Of a stretch of 64,000 bases of DNA, positions 15,240-25,140 are shown in pieces. The stretch is from a virus. Positions within the stretch are counted from its first letter, which is position 1; the number at the start of each line of letters is the position of its first letter. Made by a program: the position numbers and the translations under genes. Location of the stretch: the IMG/VR virus record IMGVR_UViG_3300012926_000036, positions 1 to 64,000 of that record, one strand, 5' to 3'. The notes under the pieces are model-generated. The model searched no databases and had not been told where the DNA came from. It saw only the letters and a program-made list of their open reading frames with translations.

Positions 15240-16298
15240 TTAATTGCTTGTCGCTGCAAAACTAGACCATCCGAATAAGTTTTGGTAATCTATAGGATGA
15301 TTGCCACTAATCCAATAGAACCCAATTCCTGGGTTACCGTTTGTGTACGTGCCGTCTGTTACCTGCATTTTTTGCACACCGTTAATGTACACCGTGATAA
15401 CATTTCCTTTTATAGATGCCGTTAGCGTACCGTTGTTAATAGGCGATACACCGTGTACGGTACCCATAGGCGTAAAATTATTTACCGCACCGTTCCAACG
15501 CGCAATTGACAAATAGTCATTATCCGGTGCCGCGTTCCACATGATCTCATACCCCGTGCAGTTATGCGCTGATATCGCGCTTCTGAGCCGGATCTCGCAT
15601 TCGGCCGAGGCGTTATCGCGCGGAACACTTGTCACCATGACAGCTGTCACTGTCTGATCTGGACCCCATGTACCGGTAAGGATCGCGGTTGAATCGTTGT
15701 AGTTATTTCTATGAGCCTGGTTGCCGCGTGCCAGGTTCGGCACGGTAGATACGTTGGACCAGTCTAGACCTACTGCCGCACCGTTCTGCCAAATCCCGCC
15801 CTCCGATATCGGGTTCTCAGTTAACGGGAAACTAGTCGAATAATTGCGATTCACCGTAGGCGTCGGACTCGGCGTAGGTGCAGGGGTTGGCGTCGGGCTC
15901 GGAGTTCCAGATATTATTCTCAAATTTACCGGAGCGGCAGGCGTAGGGACCGGGGTAGGGGTAGGCACCGGGGTAGCGCTTGGCGTAGGCGTGGGAAGCG
16001 GAAACGTAAAAGTAACCGGAGAACTGGCTACGCTCGATACACCCGCTGAATTCACCGCCTTTGCCGAAACCGTGTAAGTCCCGACCGGGGTTGATGCGAG
16101 ATCATAATTTAACTGGGTTGATCCGTCTGAATTATTCGTTGCCGGCACGGACATTGCCGATGCGCTGAATCCAGAAAGCGAATACGACGTAGGCCGAATA
16201 TTCGCAGGAGCGGTTGGAGACACCGGATCGCACACTAACAATGGTGACCCTAATAAAGGACCAGCTATCAACATTAATATAAGTATTGGTATTTTCAT
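15240..16298 (-). CDS. Secreted lectin-like protein with PT linkers
   Basis: A 352-residue protein. Residues 1-17 form a signal peptide ([17 protein letters not shown]). An Ig-like domain follows (about 30-100), then two Pro/Thr/Ser-rich linkers, and a C-terminal beta-sandwich domain (about 170-350) of the LamG/3-keto-disaccharide-hydrolase type with ...[14 protein letters not shown] and [14 protein letters not shown] linkers and glycan domains are the form of exported polysaccharide-binding enzymes. A signal peptide in a phage fibre cluster is odd; it might modify the host surface or act outside the cell. Confidence 0.65.
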   Translation of the reverse strand: MKIPILILMLIAGPLLGSPLLVCDPVSPTAPANIRPTSYSLSGFSASAMSVPATNNSDGSTQLNYDLASTPVGTYTVSAKAVNSAGVSSVASSPVTFTFPLPTPTPSATPVPTPTPVPTPAAPVNLRIISGTPSPTPTPAPTPSPTPTVNRNYSTSFPLTENPISEGGIWQNGAAVGLDWSNVSTVPNLARGNQAHRNNYNDSTAILTGTWGPDQTVTAVMVTSVPRDNASAECEIRLRSAISAHNCTGYEIMWNAAPDNDYLSIARWNGAVNNFTPMGTVHGVSPINNGTLTASIKGNVITVYINGVQKMQVTDGTYTNGNPGIGFYWISGNHPIDYQNLFGWSSFAATSN

Positions 16299-16312
16299 AA
16301 ATAACTTTTTAT

Positions 16313-17023
16313 TTAAGCAGCATTCTCGACTGAAACTGTAAATAATTGAGCATCGCCAACCATCGTATCAGCTGCGTCAGCGCCTAATCGTTGAACCTGA
16401 AGCCGGAACGGATCACCGGCTACTGAGCTTACCATATTGGCATACGGTATCGTAATAGCGGTCTCAGAAAATAATTCGACAGTACCGCCTACTGTAGTTG
16501 TGCCGGTTACTTGGGTACCAAAATGGTCACTGGCTACGGTAAGCACACCTAACCTTTCATAAGCTACCCCCCATTTCACGGCATTAGTAATCGCGGTAGC
16601 GCTCGCCCATTTAAGCCTGACAATAATACCGCTTGCGAACACTTCGCCCCAAGGAACCATGCCAATAAATGTACTTGTCCACGTGGCAGCATCATTGAAA
16701 GCCAGAAACGGAATAGCGTTCACTGTGCCAAAAGTCGCATACAAGGTTGCGGGCGGGTTGCCCTCTAACCCAGCAACCCATTGCTTCCAAGGGCGCCGCC
16801 GTATCCGGTACTCATGACTGGTTGTGACCGTTGAGTTTGTCACCCCAACAGCAGCTTCTAGCGCAAGCTCAACAGTAATAATATTGTTCGTTATCCCGAT
16901 TTGATCACCTTGATTCGTTCCAACGGCGTTCAACGGAGTTGTACCAGCAACGATCCCACTTGTAGGCCCTACAGTCGCCGCTGTATCAAGCGTAGTTGGA
17001 TAAACCGGGGTACCTAAAGGCAT
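16313..17023 (-). CDS. Phage structural protein, fibre-like C-terminus
   Basis: A 236-residue beta-rich protein without signal peptide. The C-terminal half ([21 protein letters not shown] ... [21 protein letters not shown]) resembles a beta domain found at the ends of phage head or tail fibres, where the R..RD..D.DTL.GDA pattern recurs. It is likely a virion surface protein. The gene lies 15 bp from its upstream partner. Confidence 0.55.
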   Translation of the reverse strand: MPLGTPVYPTTLDTAATVGPTSGIVAGTTPLNAVGTNQGDQIGITNNIITVELALEAAVGVTNSTVTTSHEYRIRRRPWKQWVAGLEGNPPATLYATFGTVNAIPFLAFNDAATWTSTFIGMVPWGEVFASGIIVRLKWASATAITNAVKWGVAYERLGVLTVASDHFGTQVTGTTTVGGTVELFSETAITIPYANMVSSVAGDPFRLQVQRLGADAADTMVGDAQLFTVSVENAA

Positions 17024-17026
17024 AAT

Positions 17027-17386
17027 TTATTTCCTCGTTATGTTCGCCCTAATCTCAACCGTTGTAAGATTAGCTATCGTAAACGATTTACCACTACCGT
17101 CTGTTATAAGAACATCACTTAATAAATCTACCGTATCTGCTAATCCTTGAGTATCACTCAATCCTAGCACGGTCTGAAACGTGCCTGTCGCAGCGTTCGT
17201 AATAGTAATTCCTGAGTACGGACTAGTTGTACCTTTAATAATGGACGCAGCCGAGTTCGGTAACGATTGGTCCGTTTTGAAACATTGCAATATCTGGCAC
17301 CCAGTAAGGTTTACAATAGTCCCGTCGGAATGAAACGCCTGATGAACTATAGTTACATCGTTGTCTCGGTAAATTGTCAGTTTCAT
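17027..17386 (-). CDS. BppU-like baseplate/fibre protein
   Basis: The ATG at 17386 overlaps the previous stop (ATGA), so I start there (MKLTIYRDNDVTIVHQAF); an upstream in-frame start lies within the previous gene. The 119 residues form a beta-sandwich like BppU N-terminal or head-fibre adapters: GTIVNLTGCQILQCFKT, then SGITITNAATG and VLITDGSGKSFTI. Role: attach fibres to the virion. Confidence 0.55.
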   Translation of the reverse strand: MKLTIYRDNDVTIVHQAFHSDGTIVNLTGCQILQCFKTDQSLPNSAASIIKGTTSPYSGITITNAATGTFQTVLGLSDTQGLADTVDLLSDVLITDGSGKSFTIANLTTVEIRANITRK

Positions 17387-17736
17387 GATAGTTGTAACGT
17401 CCCACCGTTTACCGTAATCGCCGTACATATACCCGATAAATTCACAGGATCTTGCGGCGCTATTCCTTTATATACCCACACTACTGGGCTAGCTCTAATA
17501 TCAGCTGTTGCAAATAGGGTTCCGTCATCGCATAACGCAGCGACAGCAGCCACGCCACCTCCAGGAACGGCTACTAATTCCACAAACTCGCGGTCAACAC
17601 GTTCCGTTGCTGATCCTAATACCTTCCGTAACTGGTGACCAATAACCGGATCAATTAACCCCTTATTAATTGCAGCCAATAGTATCCCAGCAATCGAGTT
17701 AGCGTGATTTATGCCTATTGATACAACTGTAGCCAT
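17383..17736 (-). CDS. Hypothetical virion-associated protein, 117 aa
   Basis: A 117-residue protein with a short helical N-terminus (HANSIAGILLAAINKGLI) and a C-terminal beta part (VNLSGICTAITVNGGTLQL). It abuts the gene upstream and overlaps the one downstream. It is probably a minor structural or fibre-assembly component; no family is recognised. Confidence 0.5.
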   Translation of the reverse strand: MATVVSIGINHANSIAGILLAAINKGLIDPVIGHQLRKVLGSATERVDREFVELVAVPGGGVAAVAALCDDGTLFATADIRASPVVWVYKGIAPQDPVNLSGICTAITVNGGTLQLS

Positions 17737-18558
17737 TTAATTCATTACAAGTTGCACTTGACTATTTACGGAGCTACCATGCGCAATCACCGTTGCTGAA
17801 TTCAATAGACTAACCCCTGTGGTGTTCCATGTTATAAGTGTCGTACTGTTTTTTACCACTACTGGAATATTAGCACCTGACGGCGTAGATGCCTGTACTT
17901 TAGTTAACACTGTTACTCCGCTCGTATTTGAAAATGCTATATTAAGTGGAGTACCTATCCTATAATTCGTTAAGAACATAGTCATTCCACCAGTGTTGGT
18001 GTTATTTAAGTTTATAGTAATCCGATCAGCTCCATTGCAATTTACTGTAGGACTAGCAGATATGGACCCTAATGCTGCCTGTAAAGCTCTTGAGGCTGAT
18101 AAGAATCTAGCATCATTAATGTTAATAGCAGTAATCGTTACTGCGGTGCTCGCAATTAATATGAACGCTAACGGCAATTGCCAAAGGTTATCTGGTAATG
18201 TCCTAACAGGAGTCACGCTTGTCGGGCCGTAAACAACCCCCGCGGTACCAGTCTGTAAATCCCAGTAGATGCACGCGTAATAGCTATTTGCACCAGGGGC
18301 AACCACCGGCACAGTTACGGGTGTTCCACCCGATTGAAAAAAGTAAGGATCAGTAGCGCCTATATGCGGAATATTAAACCCTGAATCTACGCGCACGGAC
18401 ATTGCGGCCGGTGAACTCGGGACCACGGCCAAACATCCGCTTGTTTGCCCGGCTATCGCTAAACACGCGTCTATTGAATTTGTGTACGACGTTCCATCAC
18501 CGTAATTAGGTCGCCCTAACGGATTATACGGTACAAGTGACTGCGCTACTCCTGGCAT
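17737..18558 (-). CDS. Phage tail/baseplate fibre protein
   Basis: A 273-residue protein. The N-terminal half has the layout of small siphophage fibre adaptors: an SIDACLAIAGQTSGCLAV segment, AMSVRVDSGFNIP, then YYACIYWDLQTGTAGVVYG and LPLAFILIASTAVTITAI. The C-terminal half (TVNCNGADRITINLNNT) looks like a beta-stranded fibre tip. It directly follows the J-like tail tip gene, the expected place for a fibre. Confidence 0.6.
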   Translation of the reverse strand: MPGVAQSLVPYNPLGRPNYGDGTSYTNSIDACLAIAGQTSGCLAVVPSSPAAMSVRVDSGFNIPHIGATDPYFFQSGGTPVTVPVVAPGANSYYACIYWDLQTGTAGVVYGPTSVTPVRTLPDNLWQLPLAFILIASTAVTITAININDARFLSASRALQAALGSISASPTVNCNGADRITINLNNTNTGGMTMFLTNYRIGTPLNIAFSNTSGVTVLTKVQASTPSGANIPVVVKNSTTLITWNTTGVSLLNSATVIAHGSSVNSQVQLVMN

Positions 18559-18572
18559 ATATGTTTAACTTT

Positions 18573-21500
18573 TCAAGCTCCTATTGAGTTCCAATTTATG
18601 TTACCGGCTATGGCTGACCCGGCGTTAAATATCTGTACTGTGAACGTTGCTAACGTGTAACTCGTGACGACAGCGTACGCGGATGTTCCCGATACGGCTG
18701 TAACAGTTACAGAAACTTTCTGTCTGTATGGCACCGGATAATGGATAGTTGCTCCCCCGGCAGGAATAGCTATAAAGAAATCACCTTGCGAAAGCTGATT
18801 GGCATCTAACAATATCCATAATGACGATACCGATATCGGCCATAGCCCGGAAGTAGGATTCCACGATATGCGCGGTTTAATGTACCTATCCGACACGAAC
18901 GTTGACGCTACCTCGTCCCATACACTGGTAAACACAATATTGTCTTGACTAGTCTTTATTTGCGCAAAAATCGATGTCCAATATTTTGATGACCCGGCCA
19001 CAATCTCTCCAGACATAGCGTTAACAAACCCTACGTTTTGCACACTGGGCGCGTACACAGATATCAATTCGCCGCTTAACGTTTTAACGAACCCAACCGG
19101 ACTAGTGTTATCTAGCACTATCCGCAGCCTGACGTAGCGCGACGTAAAATTCGTTGACGACGCTCCCGTACCACTAACTAACGTTGTCCAGGTAGAATTA
19201 TCGTTTGACCAACTTATCGATAACGTCTCAGATATTGCGCCGTTAGCGTACCCTGGAGCATACGTCGCGTTAATGGTCGAACTCCACGGAAACTGATTCG
19301 TTAAATCTTTAACGTAATCAATCGTGGTTGACGTTTGCACATCAAAAACGAACTGATCAAATATCTCAAACCCTGTACCGCCCCCGGTGTAACTAGCATT
19401 ATGGATCGTTGTCGGCATCACGCAGTACGCCGTCGGGTGCACAACGCCGTTAGTTATTATCGTATTATCCCACGATGGCGGTAGCGTAACGACTAGATCT
19501 AATGGTGGTAAATTATTTAGTACAAGCTTGAATTGTGCGTACCTAGCAACGTAATTAGTGTATAACGCGTTAGGGCCACTAATTAATTGCGTCCACGTCA
19601 CAAGGTCGCTTGACCAGCTTATTGATAATTTAGCGGCAACAACAGCGTTAGAGTACCCAGGCTTATAATTAGCGTCTAATGTAGCATACCACGGATACGG
19701 TGCGTTAACATCCTGGATATAACTTATAGTTGTTTTGGCTTGAACATCGAAAATGAATTGATCAAATAACTCGAACCCGGTACCACCTGGCGGAACGTAA
19801 CTCGCGTTATGTATAGTGGTAGGAATAATGCAATACGCAGTTGGGTGCAATACCCCGTTTGCTATTGTCGCGTTCTCCCATAACGGGTTAAACACAATTA
19901 TGAAATCTTCACCAGTAACCGGCTGATTCTCTAACCCGATTAAATATTCCGTCACTACCTCGCTTGAGCGCACTGAGGTACCTGACCCTAAAGAATCTAA
20001 TACCGGTAATTCAACCGTGCACGTTGACGGCCATCCGTTCACGAAATTATCGAATAACTCAAACCCGGTCCCACCTGGAGGCACGTAGTTTGCCGCTTGT
20101 GTATCCTGCGGCAGTAACGCGTACGCTGTAGGATGCACGAGACAGTTTGTGAATATTGTTCCGTTCCCGGTATCCCAATCAGGCGTACTCGCCACCCCGA
20201 TATCAAGCGCGTGATTAACCGGCCCGTAATTTTTCTCCGCTAAAATGTACGTGTACGCCGGGATATTCAGATCGTACGATACCGGAGCCGAGTACGTCCC
20301 GAACATGTCCATTGATGCCACATAGAACGTCCACACGTTCGGCGGGATATTCGTTAACTGCACAGACCCTGCACTTGGCACCTTTGTCGCTGCAATCTTA
20401 GCCTTGAACCATGTGCCTCCGATCGCCCCGTACCGTATCTCGTACCCGACAGCTAACCCGGACGTATCATCTTTCCAACTGAATAGCACAGCATTCCCGT
20501 TAGTACCAACAATTAAGTTTGTTGGACCATTAAGACCGCCCCCGCCGCTATCGCCCTTGAACGTGTACGCAAAGATGGATGATAAACTTAAATCAAACGT
20601 GTTAGTTTGATTAAAGCCCTGCATTTTAAAATACCAGGTATCACCAATCTTCCACGATGGATGGCTTAGCACACCCATTCTCGACCGGGCAACAAACCAC
20701 GCATTATCCAGCGCATTATGAAACACTGGCTGCACTGTGCCGTAACACGCGCGCCTTGTGTAAATCCTGAACTGGTTATTACCAAGAGGTATAACCTGCC
20801 CCATTGACATTATCTCTTTATTAAGAAATATTAACCACTCAAAATTATCGCGCTCAAGATCACTCTTAGAGATTAGCTCAACTAAATCTATGTCACCGGT
20901 AATTATCCATAACCCCTCGAACGTATCCACAACCGGAGTTTGTCCGTAATGCTGCTGTAACCTGCCCCATATAGCAAACCCCGATTGCACATTTATATGA
21001 TCGTACACCTGGGAACCGATCGGATCTCTAGTAAACCACGGGGTGAACCCTAGCATTAATGAATCATTACGCGCGGCCAATATCGCTATAACTATACCGG
21101 TAGTGCTTTTACCTAGCCCGGCTGGCAACTCTACAATACGCGCATTAGTAATATCTAGAGCTAAAATATCCGGACGGCTAGGGTACGTTGGCGCGTCTAA
21201 CGAATACGCATACGTCCATGTGCCGCGCTCCTGCTCAACGTCAAGATCACATATCCATTTTGTTGCCTCAGATAACGTTTTAGCTTTTAGCCGAAACAAC
21301 CCCTGCATATTATAGGTCGTAGCCGCTATTTGAATTATGTCACCAGGGTTAGCGCCTGACACTAATTCTTTAGAAACACTTACCTTGCCAGATATTATAG
21401 GATTTGCGTACAGCGTACCCATAAAATACGCATGATAAAATGCTAGACCTGGGTGCGCTATCCAAGGCCGATCATACGTAACGAACCTAACAAACCCTTG

Positions 21501-22568
21501 AATCAACTGGTTACCAAAATCGTTAAAGATCGCTGCGTCATCCTTGAAATAATTGTATTGATTAACGAACTTAACTATTGCTTGATTGATCGTATCCTCA
21601 AGCATTTTAGTAGATATCTTAGGCTCGATTAAAAAATCTGTGTCATTAAGAAACACTACCGGCTGCACATCTACATGCCTAAATCTACCGATCTGGATCA
21701 ATCCATTTGGAGCACGGCGTAGCCAGCCATCAAAATAATCAAGCGCTTTTTGAATTAAGCTTTTGAATGTTTCAGCGGTATCGACCTTAGGATTGATCCA
21801 AATACCTGTCACCGCACAATCGTAAATAGCAGCTATCCAATTGACTGTATCCGTGGCATCAGCTAAGCCAGCGCCAAGTACAGGATGAAACATCCATTCG
21901 TATATGCACCCGAACGGGCTAACTCCGAAATCTGATTTAAACAACGCGTTAACACCGTCCGGTAATACTGACGTGAATACCGGAGGCGTCAACGGGCGCC
22001 GTTCAAGTACCACTTCGACATTCGGTACCTGGGTTGTATCTTGAGCACCGTACAATAATTGCAGTAGCTCTATACGACACCGCCACGTATAGCCAGGATG
22101 ATACTCGCCCTCGGTATCAAACCAGGATGGCACCGGATCGCTTCCGGTACCCCAATATATCCTAACTTGCCCATCATCTGATGGGAGCCCTATTTGCGCA
22201 AAATCCGGGCTATTGCTTCTAAAAATTGACCCTTGCCATACAATAGAATTATTTATGACAATTTCTTTTATTACGTCAACAGGCCCAATGCACAGTATAC
22301 CAATCAAATTAGAATAATACTTATGGCCAACTGTCGAGGTGGTTGATCCCCCACCTTTCCCGCCACTACCATGTCTCTCAGTAATTGATACAACTCTAGT
22401 GCCGTACGGTCGGCTAACCCACATCGCAGGAAGCTTGACACGGCCAGATACATACGGAATCTGGATAACTTCCTGATTCGTATTCGTCTGACTAATCTTA
22501 ACGCCGTACGGATCCCGCTGTTTCGCAGGCTGACTAATAGTTGAACTTGCGGACGCGCTTAACGACAT
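18573..22568 (-). CDS. Tail tip / host-specificity protein (J-like)
   Basis: A 1331-residue protein of the lambda J/GTA tip-attachment type. Its N-terminus has IQIPYVSGRVKLPAMWV and the Lys/Gly-rich loop GSGGKGGGSTTSTVGHKYYS, followed by the hub domains and a fibronectin-like domain near residue 690-780. The C-terminal part has three copies of an HPTAY ... GGTGFE(L/I)FD domain (about residues 813, 911 and 1046), probably the receptor-binding part. It follows the NlpC/P60 gene, the standard siphophage order. It binds the host and starts infection. Confidence 0.85.
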   Translation of the reverse strand: MSLSASASSTISQPAKQRDPYGVKISQTNTNQEVIQIPYVSGRVKLPAMWVSRPYGTRVVSITERHGSGGKGGGSTTSTVGHKYYSNLIGILCIGPVDVIKEIVINNSIVWQGSIFRSNSPDFAQIGLPSDDGQVRIYWGTGSDPVPSWFDTEGEYHPGYTWRCRIELLQLLYGAQDTTQVPNVEVVLERRPLTPPVFTSVLPDGVNALFKSDFGVSPFGCIYEWMFHPVLGAGLADATDTVNWIAAIYDCAVTGIWINPKVDTAETFKSLIQKALDYFDGWLRRAPNGLIQIGRFRHVDVQPVVFLNDTDFLIEPKISTKMLEDTINQAIVKFVNQYNYFKDDAAIFNDFGNQLIQGFVRFVTYDRPWIAHPGLAFYHAYFMGTLYANPIISGKVSVSKELVSGANPGDIIQIAATTYNMQGLFRLKAKTLSEATKWICDLDVEQERGTWTYAYSLDAPTYPSRPDILALDITNARIVELPAGLGKSTTGIVIAILAARNDSLMLGFTPWFTRDPIGSQVYDHINVQSGFAIWGRLQQHYGQTPVVDTFEGLWIITGDIDLVELISKSDLERDNFEWLIFLNKEIMSMGQVIPLGNNQFRIYTRRACYGTVQPVFHNALDNAWFVARSRMGVLSHPSWKIGDTWYFKMQGFNQTNTFDLSLSSIFAYTFKGDSGGGGLNGPTNLIVGTNGNAVLFSWKDDTSGLAVGYEIRYGAIGGTWFKAKIAATKVPSAGSVQLTNIPPNVWTFYVASMDMFGTYSAPVSYDLNIPAYTYILAEKNYGPVNHALDIGVASTPDWDTGNGTIFTNCLVHPTAYALLPQDTQAANYVPPGGTGFELFDNFVNGWPSTCTVELPVLDSLGSGTSVRSSEVVTEYLIGLENQPVTGEDFIIVFNPLWENATIANGVLHPTAYCIIPTTIHNASYVPPGGTGFELFDQFIFDVQAKTTISYIQDVNAPYPWYATLDANYKPGYSNAVVAAKLSISWSSDLVTWTQLISGPNALYTNYVARYAQFKLVLNNLPPLDLVVTLPPSWDNTIITNGVVHPTAYCVMPTTIHNASYTGGGTGFEIFDQFVFDVQTSTTIDYVKDLTNQFPWSSTINATYAPGYANGAISETLSISWSNDNSTWTTLVSGTGASSTNFTSRYVRLRIVLDNTSPVGFVKTLSGELISVYAPSVQNVGFVNAMSGEIVAGSSKYWTSIFAQIKTSQDNIVFTSVWDEVASTFVSDRYIKPRISWNPTSGLWPISVSSLWILLDANQLSQGDFFIAIPAGGATIHYPVPYRQKVSVTVTAVSGTSAYAVVTSYTLATFTVQIFNAGSAIAGNINWNSIGA

Positions 22569-23044
22569 AATAATAATGGTCGGAACGCTGCCTGATAATG
22601 TTTACGGAAATATGGGCCGGTCATATCGAACCTAGTCACGCCATATGGATAGACAGCCTGCATAGTGTACACACTGCTGATCGCTATTCCGCAATGATGC
22701 ACACATAACCCATGCCGGTAACAGATCACGTCGCCAATCTCTATCCCTCGTTGACCAACGTTTTCATCGAATACCATTAGTTCAGAAACGTCTTTAGCTA
22801 GATCTGTGCGTTTTCGTAACCATTCTAGTATCAACGATTTCTCATTATGACACGCGTGTCTCGGATCAATGAACGGTAACGGCTCAAGATTAACCATACC
22901 CATTGCTGCAAATATCGACATTACTAACCCGGCGCAATCCACCCCGCCGGTCACACCTTTGACGCAAGCTCCTACATGAAACGGGGTACCCTCCCACGAT
23001 AGTGCCTCAGCCACGATAGCTGATTGCCGTTGGTCAATTGTCAT
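22559..23044 (-). CDS. NlpC/P60 tail-tip peptidase
   Basis: A 161-residue NlpC/P60 family protein. The catalytic Cys is C37 in GGVDCAGLVM, with the His in VHHCGIAI. Such enzymes (lambda gpK type) sit in the tail tip and cut peptidoglycan stems for DNA entry. Tail-tip position between DUF2163-type and J genes is diagnostic. It overlaps both neighbours. Confidence 0.85.
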   Translation of the reverse strand: MTIDQRQSAIVAEALSWEGTPFHVGACVKGVTGGVDCAGLVMSIFAAMGMVNLEPLPFIDPRHACHNEKSLILEWLRKRTDLAKDVSELMVFDENVGQRGIEIGDVICYRHGLCVHHCGIAISSVYTMQAVYPYGVTRFDMTGPYFRKHYQAAFRPLLLCR

Positions 23045-25140
23045 TTGCCACCACCGCCGCCTTTCCCGCCACCGCCTGTACCCTGTTTTGTCGTTACGCC
23101 TATTACGTTCGGAGGATCAATCGGGATAAATGGTTCACCGCCAAAATTCTGCCGGTTGCCAAATACGTTCTGGCAATCTTCAATGTACCGTTTGCTGCAT
23201 CCAAAGTAATAATATACTAGGTCACCAGGCACGACATAAAGAAACGGGCGTCCAGTCTGAATAAGCACCGGTACACCGATATTGCCTGGGAACGGGTCAG
23301 ACCATGTAATCGATCTAACCTCATACAAATCCGTTTTACCAGGCGTTTCCATGTACCCGTACGCAAACCTATTTACCGGATATGTGTTACCGTGGGTTAC
23401 GTACACGGCAGTACCGATAATAGAGCTCACGTTAGACGCCACCCTGAAAAACGCTGGATTTAATGTGCACCCAGGCCCGTACAAATCCCATACACATTGG
23501 CGCTGAAACACCATCCTAGATTTTTGCTCTAACACCGAATCAAGCGCACGAAACGTAACTGTAAACTTATTACCTTCAGGATCAGATTGTACAGCTGTAC
23601 CCCAAAATATTTTCGTAGTAGCCGATAAATTACTTCTTTGCGTTTCGATTATCTCGCATATTAATTTACCGTTAAGCCCATACGCACCGTGCTTAGTTAT
23701 TAATGATAACGGGTTACCGATAAAATCATACGATTCAATTTGCGCCTCGTCCGAGGTCGGATCTAAAGACAATTTAACGCTATTATGACTAAATGGTCCT
23801 GGCAAATACGTACCATCACCAGGAACAACCGCCGCGCCCTCGTCACTTGTAAACCTGTACTGTTGCGGATTAGGCACCTTATGCGTAAATTTATACAGAT
23901 AAATCGGGCTAAGCCGCGTAGCAGCAATCGAGTACTCCTCGGTAACCTCGATCATTTTTATTTTAACACTAGCAACCTGACCTGAATCATAATCCCATTG
24001 CAACGAACTATCTACCATCGTCACTAGCACTAAATCACTTATCTGAGTTAACCCAATGGACCATTGACCTATAACATTAGTTTCGCATGTAAGTGTGCCG
24101 CCAGCCACTACCGTTACGTGCGCTGGCTGTATCCTCGTTGAATCCGATAACACAATGAACCCTTTACCTGGAGTTGTGTTAAAAGCCGGATCTGAGTACG
24201 TTACGTTTGCGACTATTATCTGGTTAGTAGGCGCAATGATACTAGCCGCTAATCTTAGGTCCCCGCGCCAGGTCGGCATGAAAAACGGCTCAGTTGACCC
24301 GAGTAACGAAAACATGTATTCAATACGCCCGATCATTGTTCGGTCAGTGCACACGAATGTGTACTCGAACGAGCGTCGAACAGCCTGCGGATATACCGTG
24401 TGCTGCATACGGCGATAAAACCCTATCGGATCATTAGAGATATCGACCTCAGTCGAATCTGTTTGGCTCTCAAACGACGGCCTAATGTACCATAATGGCG
24501 AGGCCGTAAACTGACTAATTGTCGGACCAACTGTAACCGTGTCAGACACAATTGGACTTAATTTATATAACGTGTCACAATCCTCAACGAATGTTACCTG
24601 CGCTTCAGACACAATATCCGACGCATCTGTGAGCACCGGACGCGGCTCAAACCGACCAGCTAACAATGGACAAATAATACAATCACTAGCTAACCACGGG
24701 TTAAGCGGCCCGACAGCTACAGTAATATTGGTCGGGTTAACAGCAGTCACCTGAACTATTTCATATCGGCGCAACGAATCTAATATAACAAAATAATTAG
24801 AAAACCGAACAGGCGGAAGATTAATATAGATCGTTGTTAACCCAGGTGTAATATCGGATGTTATGCCTGTCTCATCTACCCACACAGGCATAAATACTAA
24901 TTCATTCTTTAATCGACCGAGACCTTCCCTAACCTCAGACGCTTCAGTATCGTTACCGATAAATGACGTAAACTCGAATTTCCAACGCATTGCATCATTG
25001 AAACGTACACGAGTTTGGTTGGCTCGTATCGTGGTGTTCTTAGCTGTTATATGTGACGATGTTAATTTCGGTTTAACATTAAAATTTGCCGGAAATAACC
25101 AGATAGCGCACGACAACGAATTGAACGTAAGAAATTTCAT
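23041..25140 (-). CDS. Tail-tip hub protein, DUF2163-type C-terminus
   Basis: A 699-residue protein that looks like two minor tail proteins joined. The N-terminal part (1-420) has paired beta domains with W..P..., R.FE...R.., like tail proteins of the DUF2460 group. The C-terminal part carries the Phage_BR0599/DUF2163 signature: SYDFIGNPLSLI, FRALDSVLEQKSRM and CVWDLYGPGC. The extreme C-terminus is Gly/Lys-rich (GTGGGGKGGGGGK). It probably forms the hub between tape measure and J, the role of lambda L/M. Confidence 0.75.
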   Translation of the reverse strand: MKFLTFNSLSCAIWLFPANFNVKPKLTSSHITAKNTTIRANQTRVRFNDAMRWKFEFTSFIGNDTEASEVREGLGRLKNELVFMPVWVDETGITSDITPGLTTIYINLPPVRFSNYFVILDSLRRYEIVQVTAVNPTNITVAVGPLNPWLASDCIICPLLAGRFEPRPVLTDASDIVSEAQVTFVEDCDTLYKLSPIVSDTVTVGPTISQFTASPLWYIRPSFESQTDSTEVDISNDPIGFYRRMQHTVYPQAVRRSFEYTFVCTDRTMIGRIEYMFSLLGSTEPFFMPTWRGDLRLAASIIAPTNQIIVANVTYSDPAFNTTPGKGFIVLSDSTRIQPAHVTVVAGGTLTCETNVIGQWSIGLTQISDLVLVTMVDSSLQWDYDSGQVASVKIKMIEVTEEYSIAATRLSPIYLYKFTHKVPNPQQYRFTSDEGAAVVPGDGTYLPGPFSHNSVKLSLDPTSDEAQIESYDFIGNPLSLITKHGAYGLNGKLICEIIETQRSNLSATTKIFWGTAVQSDPEGNKFTVTFRALDSVLEQKSRMVFQRQCVWDLYGPGCTLNPAFFRVASNVSSIIGTAVYVTHGNTYPVNRFAYGYMETPGKTDLYEVRSITWSDPFPGNIGVPVLIQTGRPFLYVVPGDLVYYYFGCSKRYIEDCQNVFGNRQNFGGEPFIPIDPPNVIGVTTKQGTGGGGKGGGGGK

